Part shown: in pieces, positions 1-7,744 of the stretch
Numbering within the stretch: position 1 is the stretch's first letter
Layout of the letters: the number at the start of each line of letters is the position of its first letter
Assembly (NCBI GenBank): GCA_002365025.1
Contig: DEYX01000312.1
Coordinates: 1-25,514 of the forward strand
Direction of reading: 5' to 3'
Length of the DNA stretch: 25,514 nt
Source: Hungatella sp. UBA3147
GTDB lineage: Bacteria > Bacillota > Clostridia > Lachnospirales > Lachnospiraceae
Notes under the pieces: generated by a model
What the model was told of the DNA's origin: nothing
Database searches by the model: none
Seen by the model: the letters and a program-made list of their open reading frames with translations, nothing else
Translations under genes and position numbers: made by a program

Positions 1-8
1 AGAATTAG

Positions 9-41
9 AAAAGGAAGGACATTAATTTGTTCTTCCTTTTT
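9..41 (+). terminator. Probable rho-independent terminator of an upstream gene
   Basis: A nine-base arm AAAAGGAAG (9-17) pairs with CTTCCTTTT (32-40), with a further G-T and A-T pair towards the loop, and the descending arm ends in a short T run. No gene is visible before it, so it most likely ends a transcript entering from the left. The stem is AT-rich and the T run is short, so termination may be partial. Confidence 0.5.
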
Positions 42-162
42 GCTGTAAGACGGGACAGTCGAATAACTTGTGAAACATCACGCCTTTATATTACCCGATT
101 TTGGATAATACAAATAAAAAATCATTTTTTTGCAGCCGCCGCAAGAGCTTTAAATATTGTGA

Positions 163-192
163 TTGATTTTTAATATGGAAATTTGCTATGAT
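163..192 (+). promoter_or_regulatory. Candidate promoter of the PucR-family regulator gene
   Basis: TTGATT (163-168) and TATGAT (187-192) are separated by 18 bp and lie about 55 bp before the regulator start at 248. The fit to a vegetative sigma factor is fair, not perfect. The rest of 42-247 is AT-rich and shows no other element I can name. Confidence 0.4.
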
Positions 193-247
193 GAATACGA
201 AAAAGTATGTGCCGTACCAGAGTTGTGGTTGAAAGGAGCATTATAGC

Positions 248-1840
248 ATGAAAAATATGATATGCTTGAGCGAGCTGCTTAAGATACCCAGTTTGTCAGG
301 GTTGATGGTAATCGCTGGTCATAATGGATTAATGAGAGAGATAAGTTCCGTTACACTTTTGGATGCTCCGGATGGACCCAAATGGCTGAAAGGTGGAGAA
401 TTTGTTCTGACTTCTGCTTACATTTTTGATAATAATTATGAGTTGTTAGGTGAATATATTCTGGCCCTGATCGAGAAGAATGCAAGTGGACTAGGCATTA
501 AAACCGGAAGGTTTTTAAATTTGATTCCGGAAAGTGTTGTGGAAATTGCAGCAAAAAATCAATTTCCTATTATACAGATCCCTTATCATCTGGTATGGAC
601 GGATGTCATCTCACCATTCTATAAGTTGAAGTTTGGGTTGCATAATCAGAAAAATCCTGTTGTTGTGGAACCGGATATGATTCTGCCGCTTTTTGAAGCA
701 AGCAGGTGGGGCGGTAAACGTCTGTTAATTCAAATGACGGAGCTGTTTCAAATCCCGATTGCAGTTTATAAGCAGGATAAGGCATTGATTTTAAACAATG
801 GAATCAGCGGAGTGAACCAGATCGGACAGGCAGCTGAAGGTTTGCGGATATTTCCGGAAAGGAGATCTTCGGAAAAGATTTATGTCAATGATTTTATATG
901 CTGTTTCTTTTGCCTTCCGGTGTCTTATGAAAGTGAGAGAGAGTATCTGGCGGTTGCATCGGAAAGAGAAGAAGACATTAATGAAATTAAGAAACTGATC
1001 TCCTTGATTGAAAGCCTGAGCAGTAAAGATATTCTGGTTCTAAGAGAAAAATCAGATGCGTATCGCGCTTTTCTGCACAAGGTGATTAGCGGTTCCATCT
1101 CGCCGGAAGAAGTAGAAGCCTTTGAAAAGAGCCGGATGGGAACGAAATCAAATTTGATTTATTCTGGTATTTTGATTTTTTGCTCTGAATGCTATCAGCA
1201 TTTGTTTCAGCGTTTTAAAGAGGCTTTGGAGCCCTATCAGAAGAGCAGAGGTTTAAGGATAGAGACCTATATGTATGAGTACCCCGCAAAAAAACAGGCA
1301 GTTGTTTTATGGGAAATTCACAGCTCTGAAAAGCTGAATCCATATATATGGGTAAGAGAGCTGATATCTGCATTGAGTATGCTGTTTCCGGAAGTTACAG
1401 ATGAGGTAGTCGGAATCAGCAGTATGGCTGAAACGCTAAAAGATATTGTAGTGTTATATGAACAGGCTCAGCAGTCCATTTGCCTGGGCGCACTGCTGTG
1501 GCCGGCTCAGCACTTCCATTTTTACCCGGATTATTCTATTTACGCGTTGCTGAATAGCAGTCTGGATCAGGTTCATTTTGATGACTGCCGTCTGCTGCTG
1601 GAAAATAAAGGTACAATGGTATTTCAACCGCTTGAGATGGCAGAGGTTTATATTGAAAGCGGTAACTATAAAAAAGCGGCTGCGAAATTATTTATTCATG
1701 AAAACACGCTGAGATACCGGATCAATAAAATTAATGAGCTATTGCATATAAATTTGGAAAATCCGGTGGAAGGATATCGCCTTCTTTCCCAGATTAAATT
1801 ATGGAAGCTTTCAATGACTTGTGAGAAGCGTGATAAATAA
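248..1840 (+). CDS. PucR-family transcriptional regulator
   Basis: This 530-residue protein is probably the DNA-binding regulator of the downstream GRE operon. Roughly residues 8-125 match the PucR N-terminal sensor domain (LSELLKIPSL, then a GGEFVLTSAY segment). The C-terminal ~65 residues carry the PucR helix-turn-helix, with ESGNYKKAAAKLFIHENTLR followed by YRINKINELL. The middle resembles the GGDEF-like linker of CdaR/PucR proteins but is not diagnostic. The ATG is preceded by AAGGAG (233-238) at nine bases. PucR proteins usually act as activators responding to a small metabolite, classically in purine or allantoin use but also in aromatic and other acid catabolism, so the family name does not imply purines here. 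A hairpin separates it from the operon on the same strand. Family assignment is firm; the ligand is unknown. Confidence 0.9.
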   Translation: MKNMICLSELLKIPSLSGLMVIAGHNGLMREISSVTLLDAPDGPKWLKGGEFVLTSAYIFDNNYELLGEYILALIEKNASGLGIKTGRFLNLIPESVVEIAAKNQFPIIQIPYHLVWTDVISPFYKLKFGLHNQKNPVVVEPDMILPLFEASRWGGKRLLIQMTELFQIPIAVYKQDKALILNNGISGVNQIGQAAEGLRIFPERRSSEKIYVNDFICCFFCLPVSYESEREYLAVASEREEDINEIKKLISLIESLSSKDILVLREKSDAYRAFLHKVISGSISPEEVEAFEKSRMGTKSNLIYSGILIFCSECYQHLFQRFKEALEPYQKSRGLRIETYMYEYPAKKQAVVLWEIHSSEKLNPYIWVRELISALSMLFPEVTDEVVGISSMAETLKDIVVLYEQAQQSICLGALLWPAQHFHFYPDYSIYALLNSSLDQVHFDDCRLLLENKGTMVFQPLEMAEVYIESGNYKKAAAKLFIHENTLRYRINKINELLHINLENPVEGYRLLSQIKLWKLSMTCEKRDK

Positions 1841-1857
1841 AGCATTCTATTGTTGGT

Positions 1858-1917
1858 AAATATAAATAATGCATAAATTGTTTTGAAGAAATAATATGCA
1901 TTATTTATATTTTTTTA
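1858..1917 (+). terminator. 17-bp perfect inverted repeat with T-rich tail, likely terminator after the regulator
   Basis: AAATATAAATAATGCAT (1858-1874) is repeated as its exact reverse complement at 1896-1912, with a 21-base loop, followed by a T-rich run. It begins 17 bases after the regulator stop. A terminator is the simplest reading, but the stem is almost entirely A/T and the loop is long. It could instead, or also, be a binding site for the PucR regulator ahead of the operon. The remaining AT-rich sequence to 2076 must hold the operon promoter, but I could not pick one with confidence. Confidence 0.5.
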
Positions 1918-2076
1918 TATTTTTAATGAAAAATTGTAGAAAATTACAAAGCATTTTGTCTTTTTTGGATAAATGCATGATGAAAAAATATATGGGTTTC
2001 ATTTATACTATTATCACGGCAAACAACAAAGGGATAAAGCAGCCTCAGTCATTAGTAAACATGATGGGAGTAAGTT

Positions 2077-3027
2077 ATGGAAAATAAGGCAGTACAGGGG
2101 ACTATTTTTAATATTCAGCGCTTTTCAATTCATGATGGTCCGGGAATCCGGACGTTGATATTCATGAAGGGATGTCCACTCCGTTGCCGATGGTGTTCCA
2201 ACCCGGAAGGTCTTACATCCGGCATATCAATTCTTTCCAATATAAAATTATGTATCGGGTGTGGTTTGTGCAGCCAGTTTTGCAAATTTGATGCAATATT
2301 AAAGCAGGAGGATGGCTCTTACCAAATCGATCGGGATAAATGCACTGGATGTCAGATGTGCACAAAGGTATGCCCGAGCAATTCTAAGACAGTTTCAGGA
2401 GAAGTCAAATCCGTAGAAGAGATCATCAGGATCGTGGAGAAGGACAGAAGTTTTTATAAGCATTCCGGCGGAGGGATTACAGTGGGTGGCGGAGAGATGC
2501 TGGCACAGCCGGACTTTACGTTTGAAATACTGAGACGATGCAGAGAGAACGGAATGGATACGGCTGTAGAAACAAGTGGATGTGGCTCCTGTTCCTGGCT
2601 GCTGAAAATTGCGGATCAATGCAATACCATACACTTTGATCTTAAAGCGATTGATTATGATTTACATAAGGAATTGACTGGTGTAGGAAATACGATGATT
2701 TTGAATAACTTAAAAGTGTTGTCAGAGCATCTTTGGAACAAAGAGGAAAAAGAACGGTCTCAACTGATTATACGGCTGCCCTTAATCATCGGGTATAACA
2801 CCCATAAAGAGGAAATTGAAAAAGTGGCAGATTTCATTTTATCGGAGTTGAAATATTATTCGTTAACAGAAGTTCTGGCATTTCATAATTTTGGAGAGAA
2901 GAAATATCAGGAGCTTGGAATGACCTATGAATTTATGAATCATCCCAACAGCACAGTGGAAGATTTAAAAGAGCAGATAACAATATTAAAAGAGTCCGGC
3001 TTAAGGCTTAAGATCCCAAAATGGTAG
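2077..3027 (+). CDS. Glycyl radical enzyme activating enzyme (radical SAM)
   Basis: This cytoplasmic iron-sulfur protein of 316 residues installs the glycyl radical on its partner GRE by reductive cleavage of S-adenosylmethionine. The radical SAM motif is C33-x3-C37-x2-C40 within MKGCPLRCRWCSNPE. A two-cluster ferredoxin insert follows: C59, C62, C65, C69 and C89, C92, C95, C99. The insert is typical of activases for the non-PFL GREs (dehydratases, decarboxylases, fumarate-adding enzymes) and absent from the short PflA form. The later GGGEMLAQP segment matches the SAM-binding GGE motif of the family. The ATG has GGGAG at 2066-2070, six bases away. It lies directly upstream of the GRE with an 86-base gap, so the two are almost certainly a cognate pair. 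Function is secure; the partner's substrate is not. Confidence 0.95.
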   Translation: MENKAVQGTIFNIQRFSIHDGPGIRTLIFMKGCPLRCRWCSNPEGLTSGISILSNIKLCIGCGLCSQFCKFDAILKQEDGSYQIDRDKCTGCQMCTKVCPSNSKTVSGEVKSVEEIIRIVEKDRSFYKHSGGGITVGGGEMLAQPDFTFEILRRCRENGMDTAVETSGCGSCSWLLKIADQCNTIHFDLKAIDYDLHKELTGVGNTMILNNLKVLSEHLWNKEEKERSQLIIRLPLIIGYNTHKEEIEKVADFILSELKYYSLTEVLAFHNFGEKKYQELGMTYEFMNHPNSTVEDLKEQITILKESGLRLKIPKW

Positions 3028-3113
3028 AATTCCGATATTGAAAAAATTTTACTTATCGCAGTCTAATCCATTTGAGAAATAGAAAATAATTTTTCAAAAA
3101 GGAGGAAATTCAG

Positions 3114-5534
3114 ATGAGCAATCAACCAACAGAACGAGTAAAAAGCCTGAGAGAGCGCTTTTTTACTTACAAGCCAAACGTAGATCCGGAAAGAGCGGTG
3201 ATCTATGATAGGGTCTTTAAAAAATCAGATGAACTAAAAGATGACCCGATGATTGTAGCAAGAGCAAAGGCGTTTTCCGTATTTTTAAAAGAACGTTCCA
3301 TCTACATCGAAGATGATCAGCTTTTTGCCGGTTCCTTTGGACGTAAGCCAAGAGCTTTTCCAATCTACCCGGAGAGTGTGGGAGATGATCTGGTAGGAGA
3401 ATACAGAAAATTGACAACACGTCCGATTGACCAGTTTGAATATCTGGAAGAGGATAGGCTGGTATTGGAAGAACTGCTGCCCAGATGGCATGATAACTCA
3501 CTACGACAGGAAGTGTTTCCGAGCATGAGTCCGGAAGAAAAGAATCTGTTCCTGATGAATCCTGAGACAAGTATTGTAGGAGGAACTAATATTTTTACTC
3601 TGGATGTTCCGTTATATGGTCCGGCTGGTCACATTACGCCTGACTGGCAGGCAATCATGGAGTATGGGTTCCAGGGAATAAAGGAAAGAGCAGAAAAACG
3701 TTTGGAGCAGGCAAAGGAAGAAAAGGATCAAAAAGGGATTGATTTCCTGACAGCAGCGATCATCAGCTGTGATGCTATTATTGCTTTTGCAAAGAGATAT
3801 GCGGATCTGGCTGAGGAAATGGCAGCAAAGGAGACAAACGAAGTACGTAAGACAGAGTTGTTAATGATAGAGGAAACCTGCCGCAGAGTACCGGGACTGC
3901 CTCCAAGAACCTTCCATGAAGCATTGCAGGCGATGTGGTTTGGTTTTGTGGGAATCCAGATGGAAGCTTTCCAGCGCTGCTTTAGTGCAGGCCGGCTGGA
4001 TCAGTATGCATGGCCATTTTTAGAGGCGGATTTAGCGGCCGGAAGAACTACCATGGAAAAGGCCCAGGAGGAGTTGGATGTTTTATGGATGAAATTTCCG
4101 GAGACCAACTATATTAATTCTGAATATTATTCCTATATCGCATCGGGATTCCCGTCTCAGCAGCAGATTATTGTCGGAGGACAGACTCCGGAAGGCAAAG
4201 AGTCATCAAATCCGCTTAGCTATATGTGTATTGAAGCATCTATTCATACCTTACTTCATCAGCCAAGCATTTCTGTCCGCTTCTGTGAAAAGACACCGGA
4301 TTCCCTGATTGAAAAGGCATGTGAGCTGGCTCGTCTGGGTACCGGCCATCCTTCCTTCTTCAATGATAAAAGGTGTATTTCTGCTTTGGTACATAAGGGC
4401 ATATCACTGGAGGATGCGAGGGATTATTCCTCCGTGGGATGTGCAAGCGTACAGCCTACCAGAAAAGACAAGGGTTCCCATAACGCGGGTTATATTAATG
4501 TAGCGGCGGCATTAGAATTTGCCCTGCATAATGGTTACTGGAAAAAGGGAAATCGTCAGATGGGAGTGAAAACTGGCGATGCAAGAGCGTTTACATCGTT
4601 TGACCAGGTTATGGAAGCGTTTGAAAAACAAATGGGATATCTGATAGAGGTATATTCCAATGCGGCTGTCAGAGTGGAAAAAGCGCATCAGGATCTGGTA
4701 CCTACTCCGTATCTCTCCTGTTTTGTAATGGATTGTATCGGCAATGCCAGAGACCGGAGTGATGGCGGTGCACTGATTAATTCCGGTATGACACCAAGAG
4801 GAATTGGTCTGGCGGATGTGGCAGACTCTCTTGCCGCAATTAAGAAGCTGGTATTTGATGATAAGGTGCTGAAGATGGATACTTTGATCAGTGCTATTGA
4901 AGCAAATTTTGAAGGTTTTGAACCGGTCCGCCAGATGTTGATTCATAAAGCCCCTAAATATGGTAATGATGATGAACTGGCAGATCAGATGGCGGTAAAA
5001 GTAGTGAATATTTATTCTGATGAAACAGATAAACACAGAAGTTTGTTTGGCGGAAGATTCCATCCGGGCTTCAGTTCTGTTTCCTCTAATGTACCATATG
5101 GTACGGCAATTCGTGCACTGCCTAATGGGAGAAAAGAGTATGAGCCGCTTGCAGACGGCTGTTCTCCAAGTCATGGTGTGGATTTGTGCGGACCTACCTC
5201 GGTGGCTATATCCTCCGGCAAGCTGAATCACGAAGGGATGAGCGGAGGATCTATTCTGAATGTGAAGTTCAATCCGGATGCAGTTTCAGGAAAAGAAGGG
5301 CTTAAGAATTTTACTTCTTACGCAAAAGGAGCTTTAGAGGCAGGAGTATGGCATATGCAGTTTAATGTTGTAGATAAGGAAACCTTGCTTCAGGCACAGC
5401 AGAAACCGGAGGAATACCGGGATCTGATTGTTCGTGTGGCCGGTTACAGTGCATTCTTTACTGGTTTAAGCGACAGTCTTCAGGAAGATGTAATCGGACG
5501 TACCGAACATGCAACAGCGGCAGGCCGCATCTAA
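3114..5534 (+). CDS. Glycyl radical enzyme of unassigned reaction, Cys-x-Ser type
   Basis: This is an 806-residue GRE of the PFL-like fold, acting in the cytoplasm under strict anoxia. The C-terminal glycyl loop is VRVAGYSAFF, placing the radical at Gly777. The active-site loop is SVGCASVQPT, with the thiyl cysteine at Cys443. In known diol dehydratases, choline lyase, isethionate lyase, hydroxyproline dehydratase and arylacetate decarboxylases the residue two after the cysteine is glutamate; here it is Ser445. The loop also lacks PFL's adjacent cysteine pair. This argues against those chemistries and leaves a fumarate-adding (X-succinate synthase-like) or new reaction; that is inference. Length and N-terminal region (RAKAFSVFLKERSIYI, GHITPDW) are typical of full-length GREs. 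A strong RBS, GGAGG (3101-3105), precedes the ATG by eight bases. Downstream genes indicate that the product enters CoA-linked beta-oxidation. No small BssB/BssC-like subunits are visible. Confidence 0.9.
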   Translation: MSNQPTERVKSLRERFFTYKPNVDPERAVIYDRVFKKSDELKDDPMIVARAKAFSVFLKERSIYIEDDQLFAGSFGRKPRAFPIYPESVGDDLVGEYRKLTTRPIDQFEYLEEDRLVLEELLPRWHDNSLRQEVFPSMSPEEKNLFLMNPETSIVGGTNIFTLDVPLYGPAGHITPDWQAIMEYGFQGIKERAEKRLEQAKEEKDQKGIDFLTAAIISCDAIIAFAKRYADLAEEMAAKETNEVRKTELLMIEETCRRVPGLPPRTFHEALQAMWFGFVGIQMEAFQRCFSAGRLDQYAWPFLEADLAAGRTTMEKAQEELDVLWMKFPETNYINSEYYSYIASGFPSQQQIIVGGQTPEGKESSNPLSYMCIEASIHTLLHQPSISVRFCEKTPDSLIEKACELARLGTGHPSFFNDKRCISALVHKGISLEDARDYSSVGCASVQPTRKDKGSHNAGYINVAAALEFALHNGYWKKGNRQMGVKTGDARAFTSFDQVMEAFEKQMGYLIEVYSNAAVRVEKAHQDLVPTPYLSCFVMDCIGNARDRSDGGALINSGMTPRGIGLADVADSLAAIKKLVFDDKVLKMDTLISAIEANFEGFEPVRQMLIHKAPKYGNDDELADQMAVKVVNIYSDETDKHRSLFGGRFHPGFSSVSSNVPYGTAIRALPNGRKEYEPLADGCSPSHGVDLCGPTSVAISSGKLNHEGMSGGSILNVKFNPDAVSGKEGLKNFTSYAKGALEAGVWHMQFNVVDKETLLQAQQKPEEYRDLIVRVAGYSAFFTGLSDSLQEDVIGRTEHATAAGRI

Positions 5535-5555
5535 ACTTGTGTAGGCGGTGAAAAG

Positions 5556-5571
5556 CCGTACTGAAGTACGG
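5556..5571 (+). other. Intergenic hairpin between GRE and crotonase genes
   Basis: CCGTAC (5556-5561) and GTACGG (5566-5571) form a perfect six-base stem with a TGAA tetraloop. No T run follows, so it is not a classical terminator. It could protect the GRE message at its 3' end or set a lower level for the genes after it. Confidence 0.4.
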
Positions 5572-5586
5572 AGAATGTGAGGAAAT

Positions 5587-6390
5587 ATGAATTTTATGGA
5601 TATTTTATTTACTGTCAGCAATCATATAGCGACCATCACATTGAACCGTCCGGAAGCTTATAACGCAATTTCAGATGCAATGCGGGAAAATCTCAGAGAA
5701 GCAGTGGATTATATCAATGCTCCTGAAAATGATGTCCGTGTTGTGGTGATAACCGGAGCTGGCAAGGCTTTTTGCTCCGGAGGCGATATCAAGCTTATGA
5801 AGGAACGGATTGACTCTGATGTGTCTTTTAGAGACCGGCTGGAGACTTACAGGAAGGATGTTGCCGGAATGGTGAAATGCATAAAAAGTATCCGTCAGCC
5901 GGTGATTGCCCAGATCAACGGTGCTGCATTTGGAGCTGGATGCAGCATTGCAATGCTTTGTGATATCAGAATTGCTTCAGAACATGCAAAATTTGGAATG
6001 CCGTTTGGGAAACGGGGGCTGGTTCCTGATTGGGGAGCCACGTATTTTCTTCCGAGGCTGGTGGGGAGATCAAAGGCAATTGAGCTGGCAGTTACCGGGC
6101 AGAGTTTTGATGCCGGTACGGCTTTGAAAATTGGTTTTCTGAATCAGGTGGTTCCGCAAGAGGAGCTGCAGGAATATACCATGAATTATTGCAGTCAGAT
6201 ATTGGAAAATGGGCCATATTCAGTGATGGCTGCTAAATCCGCTATGGATGCGGCGTTAATATCTGAACTGGATACGGCCCTGGAACAGGAAGCACAAATC
6301 CAGAGCGCCTGCTATCGTTCGGATGATCATAGAGAGGGAGTAGAGTCTTTTCTGGAGAAGCGTCCGGCAAATTTCATCTCATGCCAATAA
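5587..6390 (+). CDS. Crotonase-superfamily enzyme, PaaG-type enoyl-CoA isomerase-like
   Basis: This 267-residue protein has the crotonase fold and acts on an acyl-CoA. The oxyanion-hole segments are AFCSGGD and INGAAFGAG. The two catalytic glutamates of classical enoyl-CoA hydratase (rat E144 and E164) are replaced by Ser120 and Phe140. An aspartate, Asp148 in GLVPDWGATYFLPRLVG, matches the catalytic aspartate position of PaaG and related delta-isomerases. Simple hydratase activity is therefore unlikely, and double-bond isomerisation or another enolate reaction is more plausible. It lies 52 bases after the GRE stop with TGAGG upstream of the ATG, so it is the first acyl-CoA step encoded after the radical enzyme. 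The exact substrate cannot be read from the sequence. Confidence 0.85.
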   Translation: MNFMDILFTVSNHIATITLNRPEAYNAISDAMRENLREAVDYINAPENDVRVVVITGAGKAFCSGGDIKLMKERIDSDVSFRDRLETYRKDVAGMVKCIKSIRQPVIAQINGAAFGAGCSIAMLCDIRIASEHAKFGMPFGKRGLVPDWGATYFLPRLVGRSKAIELAVTGQSFDAGTALKIGFLNQVVPQEELQEYTMNYCSQILENGPYSVMAAKSAMDAALISELDTALEQEAQIQSACYRSDDHREGVESFLEKRPANFISCQ

Positions 6391-6439
6391 GTGCACTTTG
6401 CACGAAGACAGAATGGGCGCCGGGCTCCGGCGCTATTCT
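6391..6439 (+). other. Two tandem intergenic hairpins before the thiolase gene
   Basis: GTGCA (6391-6395) pairs with TGCAC (6399-6403). A much stronger stem then follows: GCGCCGG (6417-6423) with CCGGCGC (6427-6433), extended by AGAAT (6410-6414) and ATTCT (6435-6439) around a bulged base. There is no long T run, so full termination is not expected. The elements could partly terminate, or stabilise mRNA so that the GRE is expressed above the downstream enzymes. Confidence 0.45.
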
Positions 6440-6473
6440 TAGAAAATAAATTGACAGAAAAGGAGTATATGGT

Positions 6474-7691
6474 TTGAAAGAGATTGTAATTACTCATGGA
6501 GTTCGTACTCCTATAGGCAAATTCGGGGCATCATTAAGCAATGTTTCAGATTTGGAACTTGCGTCCCTTGTTTTGGAAAATCTGGTAAAAGAAAGAGCAA
6601 AATTAAATCCTGAAGAAATTGACCATGTAATACTTGGAGAGGTACGTCAAAGTTCAGAGCCTTCAAATATCGCCAGAACGGCGGCTCTTTCCTGTAATAT
6701 ACCTGAGAAGGTACCGGCATATACCGTTCACAGGCAATGTGGATCGGGCTTGCAGGCCATTATGGATGCATATCAGTTAATTGCCTGCGGAGAAGCACGT
6801 ATTGTGGTTGCAGGCGGAGCGGAAAATATGAGCCAGTCTTCTTATTTCATGAGAAATACTGCATCCGGTCTTGGAACCGGAAATTATACGATTGAAGATT
6901 CTCTTGTGGCAGGCGGACCGGGATCCACGCCAGTACGTCTTTATGGTAATCTTCCAATGGGAGTTACGGCAGAAAACCTGGCAGAAAGCTATGGCATATC
7001 CAGAGATGAGCAGGATCGTTTTGCCCAGAGAAGTCAGGAGCGGATGGCTAAGGCGATGGAGGAAGGCCGCTTTGATGAGCAGATTTTGCCGGTTGAATTA
7101 AAAACAAAGGACGGAGCCCGTATGTTCAGCAAAGATGAACATCCTTTTTTAACAACGTATGAAAAGATAAGTACCTTAAAGCCTGTATTCAAAAAGGAAG
7201 GCACGGTAACTGCCGCAAACTCCTCGGGGCGGAATGATGGGGCGGCAGCAGTTCTGATTATGGATAGAGAAGTGGCAAAACGTCTGGGTTATCAGCCGCT
7301 TGCTATAATCCGTGGGATTGGATCCAGCGGATGTGATCCAAGAATGATGGGACTTGGACCTGTAAGATCAACGCAGATCGCACTTCAAAAGACAGGGCTT
7401 ACAATTCATGATCTGGATGTGATTGAATTAAACGAAGCATTTGCTGCCCAGTCTATCGCGGTAATAGAAGAGTGGAAAAAATGGGGGATTTCCGAAGAAG
7501 AGCTTATTGAAAAAATCAATCCCAACGGCGGGGCAATTGCTCATGGACATCCACTGGGGTGCACTGGCGCAGCATTAAGTGTGAAGTGCATGTATGAATT
7601 AAAACGAGTACCTGAAAAGCGGTTAGGTCTGATTACTCTTTGCTGCGCGGGTGGGTTAGGCGTTGCTGTGATTCTGGAAAAGGCGGTATGA
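6474..7691 (+). CDS. Acyl-CoA thiolase (acetyl-CoA acetyltransferase family)
   Basis: This 405-residue thiolase has all catalytic elements: the nucleophile Cys89 in HRQCGSGLQA, Asn320 in NEAFAAQ, His359 in GHPLGCTG and the second cysteine, Cys390, in LCCAGGLG. It should cleave a 3-oxoacyl-CoA with CoA to release acetyl-CoA or another acyl-CoA, or run in reverse. Translation starts at TTG: AGGAG (6461-6465) lies eight bases before it, and the nearby upstream ATG is immediately out of frame and stopped. The 3' end is followed closely by a second thiolase-like gene, suggesting that the two products assemble together. Biosynthetic versus degradative direction and chain specificity cannot be settled from motifs; operon context favours degradation. 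Confidence 0.92.
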   Translation: MKEIVITHGVRTPIGKFGASLSNVSDLELASLVLENLVKERAKLNPEEIDHVILGEVRQSSEPSNIARTAALSCNIPEKVPAYTVHRQCGSGLQAIMDAYQLIACGEARIVVAGGAENMSQSSYFMRNTASGLGTGNYTIEDSLVAGGPGSTPVRLYGNLPMGVTAENLAESYGISRDEQDRFAQRSQERMAKAMEEGRFDEQILPVELKTKDGARMFSKDEHPFLTTYEKISTLKPVFKKEGTVTAANSSGRNDGAAAVLIMDREVAKRLGYQPLAIIRGIGSSGCDPRMMGLGPVRSTQIALQKTGLTIHDLDVIELNEAFAAQSIAVIEEWKKWGISEEELIEKINPNGGAIAHGHPLGCTGAALSVKCMYELKRVPEKRLGLITLCCAGGLGVAVILEKAV

Positions 7692-7744
7692 CAAATCACA
7701 GTTTTGAGATGAATTGCCGCAATAGCGGCAGAATGGAGGCTGAA

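Noticed and set aside
248..1840. Purine catabolism locus, suggested by the PucR regulator
   Set aside because: No xanthine dehydrogenase, allantoinase or ureidoglycolate genes follow; PucR proteins also control other pathways.
1896..2087. 63-codon open frame between the PucR gene and the activase
   Set aside because: Begins inside the inverted repeat, is AT-rich low-complexity, lacks a ribosome site and overlaps the activase start.
4512..5231. 239-codon open frame on the minus strand
   Set aside because: Lies wholly inside the GRE gene, shows no recognisable domain, is rich in Cys/His/Ile as expected of an antisense shadow, and has no ribosome site I can support.
3114..5534. Naming the GRE benzylsuccinate or alkylsuccinate synthase
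   Set aside because: The operon resembles bss/bbs, but small subunits are missing and I cannot verify the active-site loop of BssA from memory, so only a tentative comparison is made.
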